Source: Ramlibacter montanisoli
GTDB taxonomy: Bacteria > Pseudomonadota > Gammaproteobacteria > Burkholderiales > Burkholderiaceae_C
Length of the DNA: 64,000 bases
Assembly: GCF_013087525.1 (NCBI RefSeq)
Contig: NZ_JABFCS010000001.1
Coordinates: 2,046,001 to 2,110,000, forward strand
Direction: 5' to 3'
Part shown: one piece after another, positions 35,695-45,153 of the stretch
How the letters are laid out: the number at the start of each line of letters is the position of its first letter
Numbering within the stretch: position 1 is the first letter of the stretch
Translations under genes and position numbers: made by a program
Notes under the pieces: model-generated
What the model saw: the letters and a program-made list of their open reading frames with translations, nothing else
What the model was told of the DNA's origin: nothing
Database searches by the model: none

Positions 35695-38600
35695 ATGAGC
35701 CATTTCCTCGACCGCCTCACCTGGTTCCAGCAGCCGCGCGAGTCCTTCGCCGACGGCCACGGCCAGGTGACGAACGAAGACCGCAGCTGGGAGCAGGCCT
35801 ACCGCGACCGCTGGGCGCACGACAAGATCGTGCGCAGCACCCATGGCGTGAACTGCACGGGCTCCTGCTCGTGGAAGATCTACGTCAAGGGCGGCATCGT
35901 CACCTGGGAGACGCAGCAGACCGACTACCCGCGCACCCGCTGGGACATGCCCAACCACGAGCCGCGCGGCTGCGCCCGCGGCGCCAGCTACAGCTGGTAC
36001 CTCTACTCCGCCAACCGCGTGAAGTACCCGCTGGTGCGGGGGCGCCTGCTCAAGCTGTGGCGGGAAGCCCGCCGCACGCTGCCGCCGGTGGCCGCCTGGG
36101 CCAGCCTGGTCGGTGACGAACAGCGCCGCAAGAGCTGGCAGGAAGTGCGCGGGCTCGGCGGCTTCGCGCGTTCCAGCTGGGACGAGGTCAACGAGATCGT
36201 CGCCGCCTCCAACATCCACACCATCCAGAAGCACGGCCCCGACCGCGTGATCGGCTTCTCGCCGATCCCGGCGATGTCGATGGTCAGCTACGCCGCCGGC
36301 TCACGCTACCTGTCGCTGATCGGCGGCGTCTGCATGTCCTTCTACGACTGGTACTGCGACCTGCCGCCCTCTTCGCCGCAGATCTGGGGCGAGCAGACCG
36401 ACGTGCCGGAATCGGCCGACTGGTACAACAGCAACTACATCATCGCCTGGGGCTCCAACGTCCCGCAGACCCGCACGCCCGACGCGCACTTCTTCACCGA
36501 GGTCCGCTACAAGGGCACCAAGACGGTGGCGATCACGCCCGACTACTCCGAGGTCGCCAAGCTGGCCGACCTCTGGATGCACCCCAAGCAGGGCACCGAC
36601 GCGGCGCTCGCCATGGCGATGGGCCACGTGATCCTCAAGGAGTTCTACTTCGACCAGCGTTCGGAGTACTTCGACGACTACGCGCGCCGCTACACCGACC
36701 TGCCGATGCTGGTCATGCTCAAGGAGCAGGTGCTGCCCAACGGCCAGACCGCGCTGGTCCCTGACCGCTACGTGCGCGCCTCGGACTTCAACGGCAAGCT
36801 GGGCCAGTCCAACAACCCCGAGTGGAAGACGCTCGCCTTCGACGCCGAGGGCAAGGTCGTGGTGCCCAAGGGCGCGATCGGCTTCCGCTGGGGCCCGGAT
36901 GGCCGCCCGGACGCGGGCCAGTGGAACTTGGAAGCCAGGGAAGCGCGCGGCAACGCCGACGTGAAACTCAAGCTCTCGGTGCTGGAAGGCGAGAACAAGG
37001 AAGCTTCCACCGCCAAGGTCGCCTTCCCCTACTTCGGCGGCATCGCGCACGAGCACTTCCCGCACAGCGCGCACGGTGACGTGCTGGTGCGCACGGTGCC
37101 GGTGCAGCGCATCAGGCTGGGCAAGGCCGGCGAGGAGCGCCACGCCACCGTCGCCACCGTGTTCGACCTCCAGGCAGCGCAGTACGGGGTGCCGCGCGGC
37201 CTGCCGATGGAGTACGCGGCGAAGAACTACGACGAGGACACGCCCTACACGCCCGCGTGGCAGGAAAAGATCACCGGCGTGCCGCGCCAGCAGGTGATCA
37301 CGGTAGCCCGCCAGTTCGCCGAGAACGCGCACAAGACGCACGGCCGCTCGATGGTGATCATCGGCGCCGCCATGAACCACTGGTACCACAGCGACATGAA
37401 CTACCGCGGCGTCATCAACATGCTGATGATGTGCGGCTGCATCGGCCAGAGCGGCGGCGGCTGGGCGCACTACGTGGGCCAGGAGAAGCTGCGGCCGCAG
37501 ACCGGCTGGACCGCGCTGGCCTTCGCGCTCGACTGGATCCGGCCGCCGCGGCAGATGAACTCCACCTCCTTCTTCTACGCGCACACCGACCAGTGGCGCT
37601 ACGAGAAGCTGGGCGTGGAGGAGGTGCTGTCGCCGCTGGCCGACCCGGCCAAGTACAAGGGCAGCCTGATCGACTACAACGTGCGCGCCGAGCGCATGGG
37701 CTGGCTGCCGTCGGCGCCGCAATTGCAGACCAACCCGCTGCAGGTGGTGAAAGACGCCAAGGGCGGCGACGTCAGGACTACGTCGTCAAGTCGCTCAAGG
37801 ACGGCTCGCTCAGGATGTCCTGCGAGGACCCGGACCATCCCGCCAACTGGCCGCGCAACCTGTTCGTCTGGCGCTCCAACATCCTGGGCTCCTCGGGCAA
37901 GGGCCACGAGTACTTCCTCAAGCACCTGCTGGGCACCTCGCACGGCGTGCAGGGCAAGGACCTCGGGGCTGACGAGGCCAAGCCAACCGAGGTGGTCTGG
38001 CACGACAAGGCGCCTGAAGGCAAGCTCGACCTGGTGGTGACGCTGGACTTCCGCCTGTCCACCACCTGCCTGTACTCGGACATCGTGCTGCCCACGGCCA
38101 CCTGGTACGAGAAGAACGACCTCAACACCAGCGACATGCACCCCTTCATCCACCCGCTGTCGACGGCGGTGGACCCGGCCTGGGAAGCGCGCAGCGACTG
38201 GGAGATCTACAAGGGCTTCGCGAAGAAGTTCAGCGAGCTCGCGCCCGGCCAGCTGGGCGTGGAGAAGGAAGTGGTGCTGTCGCCGCTGATGCACGACACG
38301 CCCGCCGAACTGGCGCAGCCCTTCGGCGTGCAGGACTGGAAGCGCGGCGAGTGCGAGCTGATCCCCGGCAAGACGGCGCCCAACATCGCGGTGGTCGAGC
38401 GCGACTACCCGAACGTGTACCAGCGCTTCACGGCCCTGGGCCCCTTGATGGACAAGGTGGGCAACGGCGGCAAGGGCATCAGCTGGAACACCCAGGACGA
38501 GGTGCAGCAGCTGGCCGAGCTCAATGGCAAGGTGCGCGAGCCCGGCGTCAGCCAGGGCATGCCCAGGATCGTGACCGACATCGACGCCTGCGAGGTGATC

Positions 38601-39476
38601 CTGCAGCTGGCGCCCGAGACCAACGGCCACGTCGCGGTCAAGGCCTGGGAGGCGCTGTCCAAGGCCACCGGCCGCGAGCACGCGCACCTGGCGCTGCACC
38701 GCGAGGACGAGAAGATCCGCTTCCGCGACGTGCAGGCGCAGCCGCGCAAGATCATCAGCTCGCCCACCTGGAGCGGCCTGGAGAGCGAGAAGGTCTCGTA
38801 CAACGCCGGCTACACCAACGTGCACGAGCTGATCCCATGGCGCACGCTCACGGGGCGGCAGCAGTTCTTCCTGGACCACCCCTGGATGAACGCCTTCGGC
38901 GAGCAGTTCTCCAGCTACCGGCCGCCGGTGGACCTGAAGACCACGGGCGCGATCGCGGGCATCAAGCCGAACGGCAACCGCGAGATCCAGCTGAACTTCA
39001 TCACGCCGCACCAGAAGTGGGGCATCCACTCCACGTACAGCGACAACCTGATCATGCTGACGCTCAACCGCGGCGGCCCGGTGATCTGGCTGTCGGAGGA
39101 CGACGCGAAGAGCGCGGGCATCGTCGACAACGACTGGGTCGAGCTGTTCAACGTCAACGGCGCGATCACGGCGCGCGCGGTGGTCAGCCAGCGCGTCAAC
39201 CCCGGCATGGTGCTGATGTACCACGCGCAGGAAAAGATCGTGAACACGCCCGGCTCGGAGATCACCGGCGCGCGCGGCGGCATCCACAACTCGGTGACCC
39301 GCATCGTGGTCAAGCCCACGCACATGATCGGCGGCTACGCGCAGTTCAGCTACGGCTTCAACTACTACGGGACCATAGGGACCAACCGCGACGAGTTCGT
39401 GGTGGTGCGCAAGATGAACAAGGTGGACTGGATGGACAGCGAAACCGAGTCCGCCGCTGAAGGAGCACAGGCATGA
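35695..39476 (+). CDS. narG: Respiratory nitrate reductase alpha subunit NarG (one frameshift in this sequence)
   Basis: The molybdopterin catalytic subunit, reducing nitrate to nitrite on the cytoplasmic face. The N-terminal tail is followed by the FS0 cluster motif HGVNCTGSCSW with a later Cys in PRGCARGASYSW. The Mo-ligand Asp region is ESADWYNSNYIIAWGSNVPQ. The frame breaks near 37773 in GGDVQDYVV, where one C is missing; repair gives about 1260 residues, normal for NarG. The start follows GGAAGGAACGAACA. Its stop overlaps the narH start by four bases. Confidence 0.96.
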
Positions 39477-41008
39477 AAGTCCGCGCACAGATCGGCATGG
39501 TGCTGAACCTGGACAAGTGCATCGGCTGCCACACCTGTTCGGTGACCTGCAAGAACGTGTGGACCTCGCGTCCCGGCATGGAGTACGCGTGGTTCAACAA
39601 CGTCGAGACCAAGCCCGGCATCGGCTACCCCAAGGAGTGGGAGAACCAGGGCAAGTGGCAGGGCGGCTGGATCCGCAACGACGACGGCTCGATCGAGCCG
39701 CGCCAGGGCGGCAAGTGGAAGCTGCTGATGCGCATCTTCGCCAACCCCAACCTGCCGCAGATCGACGACTACTACGAGCCCTTCACCTTCGACTACGAGC
39801 ACCTGCAGACGGCGCCCGAGATGAAGGCCGCGCCCACGGCGCGCCCGCGTAGCCTGATCACCGGCCAGCGCATGGAGAAGATCGAGTGGGGCCCGAACTG
39901 GGAGGAGATCCTGGGCGGCGAGTTCGCCAAGCGCAGCAAGGACCAGAACCTGGCCACCTTCGACCGCGTGCAGAAGGAGATGGTGGGCCAGTTCGAGAAC
40001 ACCTTCATGATGTACCTGCCGCGCCTGTGCGAGCACTGCCTCAACCCGGCGTGCGTGGCCTCCTGCCCCTCGGGCTCGATCTACAAGCGCGAGGAGGACG
40101 GCATCGTCCTGATCGACCAGGACAAGTGCCGCGGCTGGCGCATGTGCGTCTCGGGCTGCCCCTACAAGAAGATCTACTACAACTGGCAGACCGGCAAGGC
40201 CGAGAAGTGCATCTTCTGCTACCCGCGCATCGAGGCGGGCCAGCCGACGGTGTGCTCCGAAACCTGCGTGGGCCGCATCCGCTACCTGGGCGTGGTGCTC
40301 TATGACGCGGACAGGATCGACGCCGCCGCCAGCGTGGAGAACGAGCAGGACCTGTACGAGGCGCAGCTGGGCGTCTTCCTCGACCCGAACGACCCGGCCG
40401 TGATCGCGCAGGCGCGCAAGGACGGCATCCCGGAAGCCTGGATCGAGGGCGCGAAGAACTCGCCGGTGTGGAAGATGGCGATGGACTGGAAGGTCGCGCT
40501 GCCGCTGCACCCCGAGTACCGCACGCTGCCCATGGTCTGGTACGTGCCGCCGCTGTCGCCCATCACCTCCGCCGCCAACGCGGGCTTCGTGGGCGTCAAC
40601 GGCCAGTTGCCGGACGTGTCCGAGATGCGCATCCCGGTGCAGTACCTGGCCAACCTGCTGACCGCCGGCCAGACCGGCCCGGTGATCCGCGCCCTGGAAC
40701 GCATGCTGGCCATGCGCGCCTGGCAGCGCGGCAAGCACGTGGACCACGTGGAGAACACCGAGGTGCTGCTGCAGGCGGGACTGACCGTGGCCCAGGTCGA
40801 GGACATGTACCGGATCATGGCCATCGCCAACTACGAGGACCGCTTCGTGATCCCGTCCACGCACCGCGAGTACGCGGAGAACGCCTTCGACGTGAAGGGC
40901 GGCTGCGGGTTCAGCTTCGGCAACGGCTGCTCCGACGGGGCCAGCGAGGCCAGCCTGTTCGACGGCAAGAAGAAGCGGACGATCCCGATCGCGGTGGAGA
41001 AGGTGTGA
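39473..41008 (+). CDS. narH: Respiratory nitrate reductase beta subunit NarH
   Basis: A 511-residue electron-transfer subunit with one [3Fe-4S] and three [4Fe-4S] clusters. The Cys groups are CIGCHTCSVTCKNVW, CEHCLNPACVASCP, CRGWRMCVSGCPYKK (Trp in place of a Cys marks the 3Fe cluster) and CIFCYPRI with CSETC. Intact. It overlaps narG by four bases and is followed by narJ after two bases. Confidence 0.97.
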   Translation: MKVRAQIGMVLNLDKCIGCHTCSVTCKNVWTSRPGMEYAWFNNVETKPGIGYPKEWENQGKWQGGWIRNDDGSIEPRQGGKWKLLMRIFANPNLPQIDDYYEPFTFDYEHLQTAPEMKAAPTARPRSLITGQRMEKIEWGPNWEEILGGEFAKRSKDQNLATFDRVQKEMVGQFENTFMMYLPRLCEHCLNPACVASCPSGSIYKREEDGIVLIDQDKCRGWRMCVSGCPYKKIYYNWQTGKAEKCIFCYPRIEAGQPTVCSETCVGRIRYLGVVLYDADRIDAAASVENEQDLYEAQLGVFLDPNDPAVIAQARKDGIPEAWIEGAKNSPVWKMAMDWKVALPLHPEYRTLPMVWYVPPLSPITSAANAGFVGVNGQLPDVSEMRIPVQYLANLLTAGQTGPVIRALERMLAMRAWQRGKHVDHVENTEVLLQAGLTVAQVEDMYRIMAIANYEDRFVIPSTHREYAENAFDVKGGCGFSFGNGCSDGASEASLFDGKKKRTIPIAVEKV

Positions 41009-41010
41009 GC

Positions 41011-41697
41011 ATGAACAAGAACACGAAGATCAGCCACACGCTGCGCGCGCTGGCGCTGCTGCTGTCCTACCCGGACCAGAAGGTGCGCGACCTGCTGCCG
41101 GCCCTGGCGACGGCGATCGACGAGGAGCGCGCCCTGTCCACGGAGCGCTGCTCGGAGATCCGTTCCCTGGCCTCCGAGATGGCGGTGGCCGACCCCATCG
41201 CCGTCGAATCGCGCTACGTCGAACTGTTCGACCGCGGGCGCAGCACCTCGCTGCACCTGTTCGAGCACGTGCACGGCGATTCGCGCGACCGCGGCCCGGC
41301 GATGATCGACCTGGTCAAGCACTACGAGGCCGCCGGCCTGTTCTTCGACGGCAAGGAGCTGCCCGACCACCTGTGCGTGGTGCTGGAATTCGCTTCCACC
41401 CAGCCGCCCGCGCAGGCCAAGGAGTTCCTGGGCGAGATGGCGCACATCCTGCAGGCGCTGTTCAGCGCCTTGCGCCAGCGCGAGAGCGGCTACGCCTCGC
41501 TGGTCGCCGCGGTGCTCGAACTGGCCGGCCAGAAGGTCGAGGCCGTGCCCGTCACGCCCGACGAGGCGCTCGACGCGAGCTGGGCCGAGCCCGAGGCCTT
41601 CGGCGGCTGCAGCACGCAGGGCCAGGCCGCGCCCGGCCAGCCGCAACCCATCCAGATCGTCCGGCGGCCCGCCGCCACCCAAGGAGCACGTTCGTGA
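41011..41697 (+). CDS. narJ: Nitrate reductase assembly chaperone NarJ
   Basis: A 228-residue cytoplasmic chaperone for molybdenum cofactor insertion into NarG. The TorD/NarJ fold is recognised from LRALALLLSYPDQKVRDLLP, VELFDRGRSTSLHLFEHVHG and the SRDRGPAMIDL block. The C-terminus has a short Gln/Pro-rich extension. It is placed between narH and narI, with a GTGA overlap into narI. Confidence 0.95.
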   Translation: MNKNTKISHTLRALALLLSYPDQKVRDLLPALATAIDEERALSTERCSEIRSLASEMAVADPIAVESRYVELFDRGRSTSLHLFEHVHGDSRDRGPAMIDLVKHYEAAGLFFDGKELPDHLCVVLEFASTQPPAQAKEFLGEMAHILQALFSALRQRESGYASLVAAVLELAGQKVEAVPVTPDEALDASWAEPEAFGGCSTQGQAAPGQPQPIQIVRRPAATQGARS

Positions 41698-42462
41698 CTT
41701 ACTTCGACCGCTTCCTGTTCGGCTACTACCCCTACCTCGCGCTCACGGTCTTCCTGCTCGGGAGCCTGGTGCGCTTCGACCGCGAGCAGTACACGTGGAA
41801 GAGCGACTCCTCAGCTGCTGCGCCACGGCACGCTGCGCTGGGGCAGCAACCTGTTCCACGTCGGCGTGCTGTTCCTGTTCGTCGGCCACGGCATCGGCAT
41901 GCTGACGCCGCACTTCCTGTACGAGCCCTTCCTGGGCGCCGGCACCAAGCAGCTGCTGGCCATGGTCACCGGCGGCATCGCCGGCTTCCTGGCCTTCATC
42001 GGCGTGAGCCTGCTGCTGCACCGCCGGCTGTTCGACGCGCGCATCCGCGCCACCTCGCGCACCGCCGACATCGTGCTGCTGGTGCTGCTGTGGGTGCAGC
42101 TGGTGCTGGGACTGGCGACCATCCCGCTGTCGGCGCAGCACCTGGACGGCTACATGATGCTCAAGCTGGCCGGCTGGGCGCAGCACATCCTGACCTTCCG
42201 CACTGGCGCGGTGGAACTGCTGGCCGAAGCGGGCTGGGTGTTCAAGGCCCACATGTTCCTGGGCATGACGCTGTTCCTGGTGTTCCCCTTCACCCGCCTC
42301 GTGCACGTGTGGAGCGGCTTCGGCACGCTGGCCTATGTCGTGCGGCCCTACCAGGTCGTGCGCACCAAGCGCCGCATCGTTGCGCAGGCGGCGGCGCAGG
42401 TGGCAGCGCCTTCCGCGATGCCGCAGCCGGTGCCCGACTTCGAAGCCCGGAGGCCGGCATGA
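41694..42462 (+). CDS. narI: Respiratory nitrate reductase gamma subunit NarI (one frameshift in this sequence)
   Basis: Membrane diheme cytochrome b that takes electrons from quinol. It has five helices with heme ligands in NLFHVGVLFLFVGHGIGM and FKAHMFLGMTLF/TRLVHVWSGFG. The frame breaks near 41808-41815, between WKSDSS and QLLRHGTLRWGS. The count of bases fits one extra or two missing, so this indel differs from the usual single loss. GTG start overlapping narJ; the stop overlaps the following PpiC gene by four bases. Confidence 0.94.
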
Positions 42463-43265
42463 GCTGCGGCGGAACCGGCGCCTGTACCTGCGGCGGCAAG
42501 TCGCAGACCGTCGCCGCCATCAACGGCATCGCCCTGCACGAAGCTGGCGAACAGCTGACGGCGGAGGAGCTGCGCGAGCGCGCCTGGGGCGAGCTGCTGC
42601 GGCAGGAAGCGGTGCGCCAGGGCCGGCTGCCGCTTCACCGCGAGCTCACCTCGCCCGGCATCAGCCAGGGCGACGAGGCCGTGATCCAGGCCATGCTGGA
42701 GGAGCAGGTGCCGCTGCGCCAGCCGGGCGACGAGGAGTGCGAACGCTACTACGCGGCCCACCGGCAGCGTTACGTGCAGGGCCGCCAGTCCCAGGTCAGG
42801 CACATCCTGTTCGCGGTGACCGGTGGCGTCGACGTGTCCGCCCTGGCGCGGCGCGCGGAGCAGGCGCTGCTGGAACTGGCGCACCGCGATGCGCCGGCGA
42901 CGCGCTTCGGCGAGCTGGCGCGGGAACTGTCCAATTGCCCCAGCGGTGCGCAGGGCGGCGATCTCGGCTGGCTGCGGCCCCAGGACTGCGTGCCCGAATT
43001 CGCGAAGGCGATCTTCGACGAGAGCGACGCCAGGGGGCTGCGGCCGCAACTGGTGCACAGCCGCTTCGGCTTCCACATCGTCGACGTGAGCGCGCGAGAG
43101 TCGGGCGAGGTCCTGCCTTACGCGCAGGTGCGCGAGCGCATCGCCATGGAACTGGCGCAGCGCTCGCGGGCGACGGCGCTGCACCAGTACATCCGGGTGC
43201 TCGCGGGCAAGGCGGTGGTGGAGGGCGTGGAGCTGGAAGCGGCCGAGACGCCACTGGTGCAATGA
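42459..43265 (+). CDS. PpiC-type peptidyl-prolyl isomerase (NifM-like) in the nar operon
   Basis: A 268-residue protein without an evident signal peptide. It has a SurA-like helical N-domain and a parvulin domain at about residues 115-215 (VRHILFAVTGGVDV, LSNCPSGAQGGDLGWL, VHSRFGFHIVDV). The first residues MSCGGTGACTCGG form an unusual Cys/Gly-rich head that could bind metal. Isomerases of this type are regular companions of narGHJI in beta- and gammaproteobacteria and probably help maturation of NarGHI. ATGA overlaps on both sides. Confidence 0.87.
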   Translation: MSCGGTGACTCGGKSQTVAAINGIALHEAGEQLTAEELRERAWGELLRQEAVRQGRLPLHRELTSPGISQGDEAVIQAMLEEQVPLRQPGDEECERYYAAHRQRYVQGRQSQVRHILFAVTGGVDVSALARRAEQALLELAHRDAPATRFGELARELSNCPSGAQGGDLGWLRPQDCVPEFAKAIFDESDARGLRPQLVHSRFGFHIVDVSARESGEVLPYAQVRERIAMELAQRSRATALHQYIRVLAGKAVVEGVELEAAETPLVQ

Positions 43266-43950
43266 CCGACAAGGGAAGCGACGAACTTCTGAGCCGCCTG
43301 CGGCGCTTCCACTCCGACTATTTCCCGCGCCACCAGCAGCGCTTCCAGGACCTGGTGGCGCAGGGGCAGCACCCCAAGACGCTGTTCATCGGCTGCTCCG
43401 ACTCGCGCCTGGTCCCTTACCTGCTCACGGGCGCGGGACCGGGCGAACTGTTCATCGTCCGCAACGTGGGCGCCTTCGTGTGCCGCCTTACGACGGCTCG
43501 CACGGCCTGCACGGCACCACCGCGGCGATCGAGTTCGCGGTGCTCACGCTGGAAGTGGAGCGCATCGTGGTCTGCGGCCACAGTCACTGCGGCGCCATCC
43601 GCGCGGCCTATGAAGGCGTGCCGGACGAGGCCATCAACCTCAAGGAGTGGCTGAAACTGGCCTCCGAGGCCCTGCTCCCGGTCCGCGCCTGCCCCGAGGC
43701 CCTTCGGCGCACGGAACAGCGTGCCGTCGTGCTGCAGCTGGAGCGGCTGATGGAGTATCCGATGGTAAAACGACAGGTCGAAGCCAGGAAACTGTCGCTC
43801 TACGGCTGGCATTACGTCATTGAGGATGGAGAAATCCATGTGTTTGATGCGGCGCAACTGGCCTTCGTGCCCGCTTCGGTAGCCTCCACACCCGGAACCG
43901 GTCCTTACCGGGAATACGTGGAACACGATGGACAAATCCTCTGTGACTGA
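43262..43950 (+). CDS. Beta-class carbonic anhydrase (one frameshift in this sequence)
   Basis: A zinc enzyme interconverting CO2 and bicarbonate. Zinc ligands and motifs are visible: FIGCSDSRLVP (Cys and the Asp-Arg pair) and VVCGHSHCGAIRA (His and Cys). The C-terminal strand reads LSLYGWHYVIEDGEIHVFD. The frame breaks near 43484 between NVGAFV and PPYDGSHG; repair gives about 229 residues. The gene is locked into the nar operon by a four-base overlap with the PpiC gene, an unusual setting that suggests a link with bicarbonate or pH balance during nitrate respiration. Confidence 0.88.
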
Positions 43951-43951
43951 C

Positions 43952-45153
43952 ATGGCCACCGCCGCCGGCCTGAATTTGTGGCAATTCCGGGGGCGTGCGC
44001 TGTTGCCGGTCGTCCAGGGGGCATGGGCGTGGGCATCTCGGCCGGCCGCCTGGCGGGCACCGTCGCGTCCTTCAACGGCGTGGGCACGATCTCCTCGGTG
44101 GACCTGCGCCGGCTGCATCCCGACCTGTGGGAAAAGACCGAGCACCTCGAAGGCCCTGAGGCCAAGGCGGTCATCGACGCCGCCAACCGCGAAGCGCTGG
44201 ACCGCGAGATCAAGCGCGCCCGCGAGATCTCCGGCGGCCGCGGCCTGATCGCCGTCAACGTGATGAAGGCGCTGGACCAGTACGAGACCTACGTGCGGCA
44301 GGCGCTGGAGAGCGGCGCCGACGCGCTGGCCGTCGGTGCCGGCCTGCCGCTGGACCTGCCCGAGCTGGCCAAGGACTTCCCGCACGTGGCGCTGATCCCG
44401 ATCCTCTCCGACGCGCGCGGCGTGCAGCTGCTGGTGCGCAAGTGGGAGAAGAAGGGGCGCATCCCCGACGCGATCGTGATCGAGCATCCGCGCCTGGCCG
44501 GCGGCCACCTGGGCGCCGCCAAGATCAGCGACCTGAACGACCGCCGCTTCGACTTCGACGTCGTGCTGCCCGAAGTGCTGGAGTTCTTCCGCAAGTCCGG
44601 CATCAGCATTCCGCTGATCGCCGCCGGCGGCATCTCCACGCACGAGGACGTGCGCCACCTGCAGGCACTGGGTGCCGCCGCCGTGCAACTGGGTACCGCC
44701 TTCGCCGTCACCGTGGAAAGCGACGCCAGCGATGCCTTCAAGGAAGTGCTGGCCGGTGCCAAGCCCGAGGACCTGGTGGAGTTCACCAGCGTCGCCGGCC
44801 TGCCGGCGCGCGCGGTGCGCACGCCCTGGCTGGACAAGTACCTGCGCCTGCAGGACCGCATGCAGAAGGCTGCCCACGTCAAGACCCACTGCACCATGTG
44901 GTTCGACTGCCTGGCCAACTGCGGCCTGCGCGACGGCCATGCCAGCTGGGGCCAGTTCTGCATCGACAAGGTGCTCGGCCATGCGTTCGACGGGGACGTC
45001 CGCAAAGGGCTATTCTTCCGGGGTGCAGGCCGCCTGCCCTTCGGCAACCAGATCCGCCCGGTGCGTGACCTGCTGGCCTGCCTGATGGGCAACGTGATGC
45101 CCGCCGCCCTGACCAAGAACGCCATCCAGACTGCCGAGGTGCAACCCGCATGA
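43952..45153 (+). CDS. Nitronate monooxygenase / FMN-dependent NPD-family oxidoreductase (one frameshift in this sequence)
   Basis: A TIM-barrel FMN enzyme of the 2-nitropropane dioxygenase family, about 400 residues after repair. Phosphate-binding motifs are IPLIAAGGISTHEDV and AAAVQLGTAFAVTVES; VIEHPRLAGGHLGA contains the usual active-site His region. The frame breaks in the G run 44017-44021, where one G is missing (QGGMGVGISAG). The ATG at 43952 follows the carbonic anhydrase stop; another ATG at 43928 is possible. The Cys-containing tail CTMWFDCLANCGLRDG is distinctive. The substrate is unknown; placement suggests handling of nitro or nitronate by-products. Confidence 0.83.

Noticed and set aside
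35695-42462. narG and narI as true pseudogenes
   Set aside because: Each has a single indel with full conservation on both sides, narH and narJ are intact, and similar breaks occur throughout the window.
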